Part shown: positions 1-8,882 of the stretch, piece by piece
How the letters are laid out: each line of letters opens with the position of its first letter
Position numbering within the stretch: the stretch's first letter is position 1
From: JACVRW01 sp963812915
GTDB lineage: Bacteria > Actinomycetota > Thermoleophilia > Solirubrobacterales > Thermoleophilaceae
Assembly: GCA_963812915.1 (NCBI GenBank)
Contig: CAWEXB010000010.1
Location: 1-64,000, forward strand
Length of the DNA: 64,000 bases
Direction: 5' to 3'
The notes under the pieces: generated by a model
Told to the model about the DNA's origin: nothing
What the model saw: the letters and a program-made list of their open reading frames with translations, nothing else
Databases searched by the model: none
Program-made: the position numbers and the translations under genes

Positions 1-1261
1 CTCTGGCGCTCGCCGAAGCGGGCCCCGATCCACTTGATCAGCACCTCCAGCCGACGGCCGAGTTGGCCGCCGAGGTAGTAGAGGTGCACGCCGAGGTAGG
101 TGAAGAACGCCGGCCTTCCCCACAGCTGCAGGCCCCTGATCTCGCAGACCGCCTTGCCGCGGCCGACCACCGCGAGGGCGCCCTTGTCGAGGTACCGGAA
201 CGGCGTGGAGGCTCCGGGGCCGGCCCTCGCCGATGGCCTTCGCCACGTGATGGGCCTGCTGGATCGCGACGGTGGCAAGCCCCGGGAGCGGCTTGCCGCC
301 GGGCCCCGCCAGCGAAGCCACGTCGCCCACCACCGAGATCTCGGGGTGGCCGGGCACCGTCAGATTGGGTGTCACCTCGATGCGCCCGCCCCGGTCGATG
401 CTCGCGCCGGTGGTGGTGGCGAGCGCCTCGGTCAGTGGGACGGCGTGCACGCCGGCCGCCCAGATGACCATCCTGGTGTTGATCCGCTCGGTGGCACCTG
501 CCGACCTCGATCGTCACGCCGCGCTCGTCGATCGCGGTCGCGCGCGCGCCCTCGCGCACGATCACCCCGAGCTCGGCGAGCTGCCGAGCGACCTTCCCCG
601 AGAGCCTCTCGCTGAACGCAGCCACCAGCCGGTCGCCGGCGTCGAGGAGGATCACCCTCGCGCCGCTTCGGTCGATCCGCCGGAAGTGTGGCTCTATCGC
701 GTGGGCGGTGATGGCGAGCTCACCCGCGATCTCGACGCCCGTCGGGCCGCCGCCGACGACGACGAACGTCAGCAGCTCGGCGCGTTCGTCCGGGTCATCC
801 GTGCGCTCCGCCGCTTCGAAGGCGCCGTAGAAGCGCTTTCGCAGGTCGATGGCATCCGCCACGGTCTTCAGCCCGTAGGTGACGTCCCGCCACTCGTCGT
901 TGCCGAAGTAGGAGGTCTGCGCGCCGCACGCCACGATCAGGCTGTCGTAGTCGAGGCGGTCGCCACGGTCGAGGACGACCTGCCGGCGCTCGGCGTCCAC
1001 GTCGGTGACCTCGGCCATTAGGACGGCGGTGTTGGAGCCGCGCTTCAGCGCGGGGCGGATCGGCGAGGCGCAGTCGCTCGGCGACAGCGCGCCGGCCGCC
1101 ACCTGGTAGAGGAGCGGCTGGAAGAGGTGGTGGTTCATCCGGTCGACGACCGTCACGTCGACGTCGGCGTGTCGCAGCTTGTGGGCGGCTGCCAGCCCGC
1201 CGAACCCGCCGCCGACGATCACGACCCGGCGTCGCCGGCCGTCTGTCGATTCAGTCTGCAC
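1..1261 (-). CDS. ndh: Type II NADH dehydrogenase (NDH-2), 3' end beyond window, two frameshifts
   Basis: FAD-dependent NAD(P)H:quinone oxidoreductase of the pyridine nucleotide-disulfide family; it would feed electrons from NADH into the quinone pool at the membrane face without pumping protons. The N-terminal dinucleotide fold (VVIVGGGFGGLAAA) lies near residues 13–26 and the NADH-binding fold (VVVGGGPTGVEIAGE) near 166–180. The frame breaks near position 505. The expected sequence resumes in another minus-strand frame (MVIWAAGV, then VVGDVASL) and breaks again near 220, after which a typical NDH-2 C-terminus (FFTYLGVHLYYL) reads towards position 1. The gene therefore has two indels and its 3' end lies outside the window. 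The start overlaps the GMC oxidoreductase stop by 11 nt, so it is the last gene of the zwf operon. Family assignment is firm; whether the product is functional is unclear. Confidence 0.8.
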
Positions 1262-2837
1262 GGGCGGGCTCCTTATCTGTTTCCTTCACGTCCAGCCGCT
1301 CGAGCAGGTGGTCGCCGACCCTGAGCGCGTTGGCCATCGCCGTAAGCGCCGGGTTCACCGCGCCGATGCTGGGGAAGAAGCTCGTGTCGACGACGTAGAG
1401 GTTGTCGAGCTCGTGCGCCCGGCAGTTCACGTCCAGCACCGAGGTCTCGGGATCGGTGCCGAAGCGACAGGTGCCCGCCTGGTGGGCACAGCCCGCGACC
1501 GGGATCTCGGTCTTGAGGTAGGCGTGACGGGGAATGAGGTGGTGCTCCATCCCCAGCCCGCCGAGCAGCATCTGGAGCTTGTGGTACAGGCGCTTCTTGG
1601 GCTCCTCGTTGCTGGGCTTGTAGCTGAGCGTGATGCGACCGTTCTCGCGGTCCAGCGTGACGCGGTTCTCAGGCCGCGGCAGATCCTCCGTCGAGAGCCA
1701 GAAGTCGACGGCGTGGCGGGCCATCCGCTCCAACGTTCGCGTGGGCGCCAGCTTGGTCTCGAGCGGCTTCTCGCCGCGGTACATCGGCGCAGACGACTTG
1801 CCGACCATCTGGATGTTGCCCAGCGGGTACTCGAAGTCGTCGCTGCCGAAGTAGAAGTCGTTCAGCCCGAGGGTCTTCTGGAAGACCGTGGGGTTCTCCT
1901 CCTTGGAGAGGGCGAGCACCGCCTGGCTCGCGTGGTAGGTGTAGTTGCGCCCGAGCTGGTCGGACCGGTTGGAGAGTCCGTTTGGGTGCCTCTCGGTGGC
2001 CGAGGCGAGCAGCAGCTTGGCCGTGTTCGCCGCCCCGCATGAGACGACGACGATGTCCGCGCTGAAGGTCTCGCGGGCGCCGTCGCGGTCGACGGCGACC
2101 TCCGTCACGGTGGTGCCGGTCGGGTTCGTGTGCAGGGCCACCGCGTGCGCGTTCCTCAGCATCGTTACGTTCGGGTGCTCGAGCGCCGGCCGCACGGCGA
2201 GCACCTCGGCGTCGGACTTCGCGTGTACCAGGCACGGGAAGCCGTCACAGGTGGGGCAGCGGACGCAGGCGCCATGGGCCATATCGGCCTCGTTCAGCAT
2301 GACTCCGCACGGCGCGTGGAAGGGATGGTGACCCGCGGCGGCGAGGTCGTCGGCGAGCTGCTGGATGCGCGGCTCGTGGGACACCGCGGGGAAGGGATAG
2401 GGCGCGCTCGCGGGCGGCTCGGTCGGATCCTCGCCGCGGGCGCCGTGAACTTGATAGAGCCGCTCGGCCTGCGTGTAGTAGGGCTCCATCTCGTCGTAGC
2501 CGATGGGCCACGCGGGCGAGATCCCGTCGTGGTGGCGCAGCTCGCGGAAGTCCTCCTCGCGCAGACGGTAGAGCGCCGCACCGTAGAGCTTGGTGGCGCC
2601 GCCCACGAAGTAGTGCACCTGCGGCTGGAAGGGCTTGCCCTTGCCGTCGTACCAGGTGTCGGGCGAGATGTAGCGGTTGTCGATGAACACGTCCCCCGCG
2701 GACCAGTTCTGCGGCTCGCGCGGCAGCCAGTCGCCGCGCTCCAGCAGCAGGATTCGCTTGCCGGAGGGAGCGAGGCGGTGGACGAGCGTGCCGCCGCCCG
2801 CGCCGCTGCCGATCACGATGACGTCGTAGGAGCTCAT
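1251..2837 (-). CDS. GMC family FAD-dependent oxidoreductase
   Basis: A 528-residue glucose-methanol-choline oxidoreductase that should oxidise an alcohol or sugar hydroxyl with FAD. The ADP-binding motif VIGSGAGGGTLVHRL is at residues 8–22, followed by LLLERGD. The C-terminal GMC domain has the conserved CAHQAGTCRFG stretch with the likely catalytic His (about residue 455) and a final NLYVVDTSFFPSIGAVNPAL segment. A Cys-containing stretch (CVRCPTCDGFPC, about 190–201) resembles sugar/cholesterol-oxidase-like GMC members. The ATG overlaps the GH15 stop in an ATGA arrangement and the 3' end overlaps ndh, implying translational coupling. Being next to glucose-6-phosphate dehydrogenase and a GH15 enzyme suggests a sugar or polyol substrate, but this is inferred from context only. 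Confidence 0.85.
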   Translation of the reverse strand: MSSYDVIVIGSGAGGGTLVHRLAPSGKRILLLERGDWLPREPQNWSAGDVFIDNRYISPDTWYDGKGKPFQPQVHYFVGGATKLYGAALYRLREEDFRELRHHDGISPAWPIGYDEMEPYYTQAERLYQVHGARGEDPTEPPASAPYPFPAVSHEPRIQQLADDLAAAGHHPFHAPCGVMLNEADMAHGACVRCPTCDGFPCLVHAKSDAEVLAVRPALEHPNVTMLRNAHAVALHTNPTGTTVTEVAVDRDGARETFSADIVVVSCGAANTAKLLLASATERHPNGLSNRSDQLGRNYTYHASQAVLALSKEENPTVFQKTLGLNDFYFGSDDFEYPLGNIQMVGKSSAPMYRGEKPLETKLAPTRTLERMARHAVDFWLSTEDLPRPENRVTLDRENGRITLSYKPSNEEPKKRLYHKLQMLLGGLGMEHHLIPRHAYLKTEIPVAGCAHQAGTCRFGTDPETSVLDVNCRAHELDNLYVVDTSFFPSIGAVNPALTAMANALRVGDHLLERLDVKETDKEPARAD

Positions 2838-4765
2838 CCCGTGTACTCCTCGAGTCGCTCTCTGAGAATGATTCGCGCGGCCGCCTCGATCAACGCGAGG
2901 TGGGAGAAGGCCTGCGGGAAATTGCCCAGGTGCCTGCCCGTGCCCGTGTCGAACTCCTCGGCGTAGAGGCCGAGGGGAGAGGCGACGCTTAGCAGCCGCT
3001 CCATCAGGTCGCGGGCGCGCTGGTAATCGCCCACGCTCGCCAGCGCCGACACCAGCCAGAACGAGCAGATCAGGAAGCTCCCCTCCTTGCCCGACAGGCC
3101 GTCGTCGGTCTCGCCGGTGCGGTACCGCAGCACGAAACCGTCCTCGGTCAGGTCGTCCGCGATCGCCTCGACGCTCTTTCGCAGCCGCTCGTCGTCACCC
3201 GGCAGGAAACCGAACAGCGCCGCCAGCAGCGTGGACGCGTCGAGCGCGTCCGTGTCGTAGTGCTGGCGCAGCACACCGTCCCGCACGCCGTGCTCGAGGA
3301 TGTCCGCCTTGATCTCGTCGGCGGTGGCGCCCCAGGTCTTCTGAAGATCCGGCTCGCCGGCGATATGCCCCAGCTTCGAGGCGCGGTCCAGCGCCACCCA
3401 GCACATCAACTTCGAGGACACGTAGTGCTGCGGCGCTCCACGGGCCTCCCAGATGCCCTGGTCGGGCTGCCGCCACACCTGCGTCGCGCACTCCGCCTGG
3501 CTCTGGACGAGCGGCCACAGCCGCCGCGGCATGCGCTGGCTGCGCCGCGTGTGAAGCAGGATCGAGTCGAGCGCCGCCCCGAAGACGTCGTTCTGGCGCT
3601 GGTCGAAGGCGCCGTTCCCGATCCGCACAGGGTGGGCTCCGGCGTAGCCGGACAGCTCGTCGCGCGTCGACTCGGTCAGGTCGCGGCGGCCGTCGATCCC
3701 GTACATGATCTGCAGCGCCCCGTCCTCGTCCGGCTCGAGGTCGGCGAGGAACTGCATGAACTCGTCAGCCTCCCAGTCCAGATTGAGGAAGTGCAGCGCC
3801 TGCAACGTGAACGTCGAGTCCCGGATCCACGTGAAGCGGTAATCCCAATTGCGCTCGCCGCCAGGGGTTTCCGGGAGCGACGTCGTGGCCGCGGCCACCG
3901 TCGCGCCGGTCGGCATGTACGTCAAGCCCTTGATCGCCAGCGCCGAGCGCTGGATCGGCTGGCGCCAGCGGTGGTCGATGAGGCGAGCCCGGTGCAGCCA
4001 CGCGCGCCAGAAGCGCGTGGTCGCGGCGAGCCGAGCGTTGGCCTCATCGATGCTCTGCGGCGAGGCGAGGCCCTCGGCCCAAGAGAGCGCACAGTACACC
4101 TGCTCACCCTGCTGGAGGGTGTGGCGTGCCCTCACCCGTTCGCCCTCGACACCGAGCGCCAGGTCGGTCAGCAGCCTGATCGTCTGTCCGGCGCCCGTCG
4201 CGTCGGCGGCGTGACGGCCACCGTCGACCAGCGACCACTCCGCCGGCGTGCGCCCATAGTCGAAGACCGGCTCGCACACCAGATCCACCTCGACGCTGCC
4301 CTCCAAGCACAGGACCGTGCGCACGAGCACGTGGTCGCCGTCCTCGTCGGCCGGCGGCCGCGTATGAGGGGTGACCTCGTCCTCGTGATCCCACGGGCCC
4401 ATCGTCAGCGCATCGCGGACCACGATCCAGCCCGACGGCGTGTTCCACGTCGTAAGGAGGGTGTTCGTCCCGGGCTCGTAGATCCGCGCCGTCGGGACGT
4501 TGACACCGAACGGCCCCACCCGAAAGGAGCCGGCCTGGCGGTCGAGCAGCGTCCCGAACACGCTCGGCGCGTCGAAACGCGGCACGCAGAGCCAGTCGAT
4601 CGACCCGTCCGGCGCCACCAGCGCACCGGTATGGCAGTTGGACAGAAACGCGTAATCGGCGATCGGCGGGAACGGCGAAAGAGCGGCAGCGCTCTGCGGC
4701 GCGGCGGCCTCCACGGGCTTGCCGTCCCCGCTCGCCTTGGCCTTGTCGGTCTCCGGCGTGCTCAT
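2834..4765 (-). CDS. Glycoside hydrolase family 15 protein (glucoamylase/trehalase-like)
   Basis: About 643 residues, starting at an ATG that overlaps the zwf stop once a single-base indel is corrected. The N-terminal domain begins with the usual GH15 signature (IADYAFLSNCHTGALVAPDG, then SIDWLCVPRFDAPSVFG). The (alpha/alpha)6 catalytic domain carries NWDYRFTWIRDSTFTL and, near the end, a stretch with EEFDTGTGRHLGNFPQAFSH, typical of bacterial GH15 trehalase/glucoamylase-like enzymes. There is no signal peptide, so it acts in the cytoplasm, probably releasing glucose from trehalose or short glucans. In the raw sequence this frame is open into the upstream G6PD frame, giving an apparent 1124-residue fusion. 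I treat that as an artefact or mutation (see findings). The alternative, a genuine bifunctional protein, is less likely. Confidence 0.82.
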   Translation of the reverse strand: MSTPETDKAKASGDGKPVEAAAPQSAAALSPFPPIADYAFLSNCHTGALVAPDGSIDWLCVPRFDAPSVFGTLLDRQAGSFRVGPFGVNVPTARIYEPGTNTLLTTWNTPSGWIVVRDALTMGPWDHEDEVTPHTRPPADEDGDHVLVRTVLCLEGSVEVDLVCEPVFDYGRTPAEWSLVDGGRHAADATGAGQTIRLLTDLALGVEGERVRARHTLQQGEQVYCALSWAEGLASPQSIDEANARLAATTRFWRAWLHRARLIDHRWRQPIQRSALAIKGLTYMPTGATVAAATTSLPETPGGERNWDYRFTWIRDSTFTLQALHFLNLDWEADEFMQFLADLEPDEDGALQIMYGIDGRRDLTESTRDELSGYAGAHPVRIGNGAFDQRQNDVFGAALDSILLHTRRSQRMPRRLWPLVQSQAECATQVWRQPDQGIWEARGAPQHYVSSKLMCWVALDRASKLGHIAGEPDLQKTWGATADEIKADILEHGVRDGVLRQHYDTDALDASTLLAALFGFLPGDDERLRKSVEAIADDLTEDGFVLRYRTGETDDGLSGKEGSFLICSFWLVSALASVGDYQRARDLMERLLSVASPLGLYAEEFDTGTGRHLGNFPQAFSHLALIEAAARIILRERLEEYTG

Positions 4766-6208
4766 GACCCCACCCAGGGACCGTGCCACCGGCCGTGCCC
4801 GGCGACGAGGCTCATCGGCTTCCGTCGGGCCCCAGGATCCCTTCGCGTAGCCGTGCACGGGCGGGGGCGCGTCGAGAAGAGGCTGCATCACGCGCCAGCA
4901 CTGCTCGACGCTGTCCTGTCGCTTGAAGCGCTTGCTGTCGCCGATCATCGCGGCGTGAAGAAGCACCTCGTAGGGCGTCGCGCCCTCGCCCCCCTCCTCG
5001 GCGAACTCCATGTCCAGGTGGATCGGCTCGGGCTTCACCCCGTCGGCGCGCTGCGCATCGACGAGCAGCCTGATCCCGGTTGAGGGGTCCAGCCTCACGA
5101 CGAGCTGATTCGGCTCCGGGCCCTCGGGTCCGGCGACGCCGAAGCCGAGCCGCGGCGGGTGCTTGAAGACCAGCCGCAGCTCCGTCTGCGTGATAGGGAG
5201 ATCCTTTCCGGTGCGGATGAAGAACGGCACGCCCGACCAACGCCAGTTCTCGATCTCCAGGCGCAGAGCGGCGTAGGTCTCCGTCGTCGAGTCCGCGGCG
5301 ACGCCGTCGATCTCGCGGTAGCCGTCGTACTGCCCACGAACGTAGTGGGCGGGGTCGCCGGCGGGCATGGCCTGGAAGACCGAGACGATCGCGTTCTTCA
5401 GCGTCATCGCGTCCCCGCTGGCGGGGGGCTCCATCGCGGCCGCGGCCACCACCTGCATGAGATGGTTGACGACAACGTCGCGAAGGGCGCCGACGGGGTC
5501 GTAGAAGTGGCCGCGGTCCTCGACACCGAAGCTCTCGGCCATCGTGATCTGAACCGACGACACGTAGTTGCGGTTCCAGATCGGCTCGAACATCGTGTTC
5601 GCGAAGCGCAGGTAGAGGATCTCGACGAGGCCCATCTTCCCCAGGAAGTGGTCGATCCGGTAGAGCTGGGACTCGTCCAGGTACTGGTGGATCTGCTCGT
5701 CGAGGGCTGCCGCCGAGGCGACGTCATGACCGAACGGCTTCTCCACCACCACGCGTGCGGACTTGGTCAACCCCGCCTCGGCCAGCCCTTTGATCACCAT
5801 GCCGAACAGGGAAGGCGGGATCTCGAGATAGAAAACGGGGGTGCGCGCGTCTCCGATTGCGGCGGCCACGCGTCGATAGGTGTCGCCGTCGCCGAAGTCG
5901 CCCGGCACGTACGACAACCTCGCCGCAAGGCGGTCGAATACCTCGTCATCGATCGTCTCACCGCAATCCGCGATGGACTGGCGAGCGTGTTGGCGCAGCT
6001 CGTCGACGCTCCAGTCGTCGCCGGCCACTCCCACGATCGGACAGTTCAGTAGGCCCCGGCGCTCGAGCCGGTACAGCGAGTGGAACGTCATGACCTTGGC
6101 GAGGTCTCCGCTGATGCCGAAGACGACGAACACATCCGCGGGCTGACCGCCGTTCGTGTCGCCTTCGATCGCGCCGGTCCGTCGGCGCGGTCGTACCGCC
6201 GTGCTCAT
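4762..6208 (-). CDS. zwf: Glucose-6-phosphate 1-dehydrogenase
   Basis: Oxidises glucose-6-phosphate to 6-phosphogluconolactone, supplying NADPH. The NADP-binding VFGISGDLAKV lies near residues 29–39 and the substrate-binding motif RIDHFLGK near 183–190; the C-terminal domain has FFIRTGKDLP. The expected tail reads LVAGHGRWHGPWVGS followed by TGA at 4764–4762 if one extra C near 4811 is ignored. With that base present, the frame runs on into the GH15 gene. The corrected stop overlaps the GH15 ATG as ATGA, a normal operon junction, so this is the first gene of a four-gene operon. A TCAYCC-N5-GGRTGA dyad lies 59 nt upstream of the ATG with a GACAAT -10-like hexamer at 6244–6239. The gene is likely stress- or redox-regulated. 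Confidence 0.87.
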
Positions 6209-6266
6209 ACGCGTGCCCTTCCGTCGGGAAGCTGGTGGATTGTCCGGCCGCGGTTACCGTCTCGCA

Positions 6267-6283
6267 TCACCCTGATCGGATGA
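6267..6283 (-). promoter_or_regulatory. Dyad box A upstream of zwf operon
   Basis: A 17-bp dyad, TCACCCTGATCGGATGA on the plus strand, lies 59 nt before the zwf ATG. Read on the minus strand, a GACAAT hexamer at 6244–6239 starts 22 nt after the box. It is one of eight copies in the window with the same half-sites and the same 5-nt spacer. Confidence 0.55.
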
Positions 6284-6314
6284 TTCGGGGGGGTCTTCGA
6301 AGGCCTCGGCCAGT

Positions 6315-6331
6315 TCATGCGATCGGGGTGA
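6315..6331 (+). promoter_or_regulatory. Dyad box B upstream of small membrane protein gene
   Basis: TCATGCGATCGGGGTGA, one mismatch from the TCAYCC-N5-GGRTGA consensus, 67 nt before the ATG at 6399. A TCTAGT hexamer at 6354–6359 starts 22 nt after the box, a plausible -10 element. Boxes A and B sit back to back in the zwf/6399 divergent intergenic region. Confidence 0.5.
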
Positions 6332-6398
6332 TGCCCTCCACTGTCCAGTGCTGTCTAGTTCGGCGACAACTGGCCGAACAGCACAAGGAGGTACGGAA

Positions 6399-6782
6399 AT
6401 GCGAGGCACGGGTCGAGTCGTATTCGCAGCGACGCTGCTGTTGATCGTCGGCACGCTCAACATCATCTACGGCATCGGCGCGCTGGACGACGCGAACATC
6501 TTCACGGACGATCGACGGTACATCCTCACCAACCTCAACACCCTGGGCTGGGCCCTGATCATCCTCGGGGTGATCCAGCTCACCGGGGGCATCTCGCTGA
6601 TGTCCGGCAACGTCTACGGCCGGGTAATCGGCATCTTCGCCGGCAGCCTCGGAGCGATCGGAGCCCTGCTGTCGATCGGGGGCAACTACCCGTGGTGGTC
6701 GCTGGGCATCTTCGCCCTGTGCGTCTGGGTCGTCTACGGCATCTTCGTCTACGGCGGGGAGGAGAGGGCTCAGGCAACCTGA
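6399..6782 (+). CDS. Small four-helix membrane protein (DUF7144-like)
   Basis: A 127-residue hydrophobic protein with four predicted transmembrane segments (about residues 7–27, 48–68, 73–92 and 98–117) and a short charged C-terminus. I chose the ATG at 6399 because AGGAGG lies about 6 nt upstream; the longer open frame to 6348 has no ribosome binding site. The segment YGRVIGIFAGSLGAIGALLSI is shared almost exactly with a truncated paralogue at 23946–24164. The family is common in actinobacteria and has no established function; I recall it as DUF7144 but cannot verify that here. A dyad box precedes it, suggesting the same control as zwf. It may belong to the cell-envelope stress response, but that is inference. 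Confidence 0.7.
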   Translation: MRGTGRVVFAATLLLIVGTLNIIYGIGALDDANIFTDDRRYILTNLNTLGWALIILGVIQLTGGISLMSGNVYGRVIGIFAGSLGAIGALLSIGGNYPWWSLGIFALCVWVVYGIFVYGGEERAQAT

Positions 6783-6810
6783 TCGCTTCTCCGCCCTAGG
6801 TTTCGGCAAG

Positions 6811-7722
6811 ATGCCCGGCGTGGATGTGACCGCGCAAGAGTTCCGCGAGCTCTTCGATGCGGTCTCGAACTGGGGCCGCTGGGACGAAGGGGGAGAACGG
6901 GGGGCCCTGAACCACCTCACGCCCGCTCGGGTCGCCGCAGCGGCCCGGCTCGTTCGCAGCGGAACCACCATCACGCTCAGCCAGCCGCTCGAGACCGAGG
7001 CGCGCATCGATGTGCCCGAGCCCGCCGACCACCACATGACGATGCTGCCGGGCGACGACGGCTTCGCCAAGGACTACATCGGGCTCGATTACCACAACGA
7101 CGGGCAGAGCCACATCGACGCCTTCTGCCACGTCGCGTTTGAGGGCCTTCTCTTCGGCGGGAGCCCGGCCAGCTCGGTCACTGCGCAGGGTGCGCGCGCG
7201 GACACGATCGACGTCCTGAAGGACGGGCTCGTCGGCCGCGGCGTTCTGCTCGACGTGCCGCGAACGCGGGGAGTTCCGTGGGTCGAGCCCGGCGAGCACA
7301 TCTTCCGTGAGGATCTCGAGGCGGCGGAGCGAGCGCAGGGAGTCAGGGTGGAGGCTGGCGACATCCTTCTCGTCCGCACGGGCCACACGCGCCGCCTGGC
7401 CGAGCTCGGGCCGTGGAACACGCCCGAGGCGAAGGCGGGCCTTCACCCCAGGGCGGCATCCTTCCTCGCGGACCGGTGTGTCGCGGCGCTCGGCTCGGAC
7501 GGCAACAGCGACACGGCTCCGAGCACAACAGAAGGGGTCGGCTTCCCGATTCACGTCCTCGCGCTCAACGCCCTGGGCGTACACCTGCTCGACTACCTTC
7601 AGTTCGAGGACGCCGCGCGGCACTGCGAGGCCGTGGGGCGCTGGGAGTTCCTGTTCGCCGCCGCTCCTCTGCGGATCGTCGGCGGGACGGGATCTCCGAT
7701 AAATCCCACTGCCATCTTCTGA
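6811..7722 (+). CDS. Cyclase family protein (kynurenine formamidase-like hydrolase)
   Basis: A 303-residue cytoplasmic protein of the metal-dependent cyclase/formamidase superfamily. The usual HxGTHxDxPxH metal motif is present as the variant DGQSHIDAFCHV (about residues 95–106), keeping both the His-x-Asp pair and the later His. Further conserved stretches are RGVLLDVPRTRGV and GDILLVRTGHTRR. Family members hydrolyse N-formylkynurenine or other amides and lactones; the substrate here cannot be named. The ATG at 6811 lies 29 nt after the membrane-protein stop, so the two may share a transcript. The next gene, a DUF389 protein, starts only 5 nt after its stop. Confidence 0.75.
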   Translation: MPGVDVTAQEFRELFDAVSNWGRWDEGGERGALNHLTPARVAAAARLVRSGTTITLSQPLETEARIDVPEPADHHMTMLPGDDGFAKDYIGLDYHNDGQSHIDAFCHVAFEGLLFGGSPASSVTAQGARADTIDVLKDGLVGRGVLLDVPRTRGVPWVEPGEHIFREDLEAAERAQGVRVEAGDILLVRTGHTRRLAELGPWNTPEAKAGLHPRAASFLADRCVAALGSDGNSDTAPSTTEGVGFPIHVLALNALGVHLLDYLQFEDAARHCEAVGRWEFLFAAAPLRIVGGTGSPINPTAIF

Positions 7723-7726
7723 CGGG

Positions 7727-8645
7727 ATGCTCCATCTCAGGGTCTACGGTCGCACTGACTCCATGATGGAGATCGGAGAGGGCCTCGAGGACCACGGCGC
7801 GGCCCGAAACGTGGCGCTCGCCCAGGGTGTTCGTGCCGGGCACGTCCTGCTCACGGCGGAGGTCTCCGCCGAGTGGGCCGACGGCGTGCTCGAGCTCCTC
7901 GTCAGCAACGGGGTGGCCGAGGACGACATCAGGCTCGCCCGGCTCGACGAGATCGGGCCGATCCGGCCTGGGCGCTCCGCGAGCCTGATCTGGGCCGACG
8001 TGCTTGGGCAGGCCAGGGCGAACGCCCGGCCGGTCGCGCGCTATCTCGTCTTCATGGTCGCCGCGGGCCTCATCGCGGCGTTTGGCGTGATCGAGGCAAA
8101 CACGATCTTGATCGTCGGCGCAATGGCGGTGAGCCCTGACCTGCTGCCCATCACCGCCGCCTGCGTCGGTCTGGCGAGTCGGCGCGGCCGCCTAGTCCGC
8201 CGGGCGCTCGTGACCTTGGCCGTGGGGATGGGTGCGACATGTCTGACCGCGGCTGGGCGTCACCCTGATCCTCGACCTCCTCGATCTCATGCCTTCGGAC
8301 TTCGAGGTCGGCGAGTCGGCGCTCTCCGGGCTGACGACGGTAAACGAAGCGACGATCGTAGTGGCGCTCGCGGCCGGCGTCGCGGGCATGCTCGCGCTCG
8401 AGACGCGTGCGAGCTCGGCCGTGGGTGTGGCCATCTCGATCACCACGATCCCGGCCGCCGCGTACCTCGGCGTGGCCGCCGGCGTCGGGGAGGCGGGCAA
8501 GGCTTGGGGTGCGCTGGCCGTTCTCGGAGCCAACATCGCCATGCTGCTCGTTGCCGGCACGCTGACGCTCGTCGTTCAACGGCGGCTCGCCGAGGGCGGG
8601 CGCCGAGCTCGAGCGGCCGCCGACGCGGCCGGCGGCTATCGGTGA
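7727..8645 (+). CDS. DUF389 family membrane protein, one frameshift
   Basis: About 305 residues after correction. The N-terminal 85 residues form the soluble domain seen in DUF389/TIGR00341 proteins, followed by about six transmembrane helices beginning near FMVAAGLIAAFGVIEANTIL and VGAMAVSPDLLPITA. The frame breaks near 8249, where one extra G turns the expected GVTLILDLLDLMP into an unrelated tail. The correct frame continues from 8289 (MPSDFEVGESALSGLT) through further helices to the stop at 8645. DUF389 proteins have no firm biochemical role. The gene follows the cyclase gene with a 5-nt gap. Because the break lies inside a well conserved region, I read it as an indel rather than an alternative protein. 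Confidence 0.7.
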
Positions 8646-8661
8646 TCGCGCGCTCCTCGCG

Positions 8662-8678
8662 TCATCCCATCGGGGTGA
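8662..8678 (+). promoter_or_regulatory. Dyad box C upstream of MFS gene
   Basis: TCATCCCATCGGGGTGA, a perfect match to the TCAYCC-N5-GGRTGA pattern, 17 nt after the DUF389 stop. The hexamer 22 nt downstream is TCCGAT, a weak -10. A large palindrome (8727–8882) lies between this box and the MFS reading frame. Confidence 0.5.
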
Positions 8679-8726
8679 TGAGCCGCCCGACCGGGTCTGA
8701 TCCGATTCTCGTGATGTGGCGCGCTT

Positions 8727-8882
8727 AGCCTGGATCCACCGATCCTGCCGGAGTTCCACGCCGGAATGCCGTCGCCAGGCGCCACCGGCTCACTCGCGAG
8801 GGTTCACCCTCGCTCCGTTCGCCGTCGGCGCCTGGCTCGGCCTCCGGCGCGGAAACACTCGCCAGTCCGGTGGATCCAGGCT
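8727..8882. repeat. 156-bp imperfect palindrome in DUF389–MFS gap
   Basis: Three concentric inverted-repeat blocks share one centre near 8805: an outer perfect 15-bp arm (8727–8741 with 8868–8882, AGCCTGGATCCACCG), a middle 10-bp arm (8774–8783 with 8827–8836, GCCAGGCGCC) and an inner 7-bp stem with a TTCA loop (8796–8813). By eye the two arms are about three-quarters identical over their length. The structure looks like a MITE- or REP-like palindromic element, or a long RNA hairpin, and it includes the only start codon found for the MFS gene (GTG 8870). Confidence 0.6.

Noticed and set aside
3260..5083. Long plus-strand frame of 607 codons opposite zwf/GH15
   Set aside because: An antisense shadow of two recognised genes; Arg/Pro/Val-rich with no domain. 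Many similar long frames opposite high-GC genes were dropped.
2834..6208. Single bifunctional G6PD–GH15 enzyme of 1124 residues
   Set aside because: The linker does not match either family, and removing one base restores a normal G6PD terminus and an ATGA junction.
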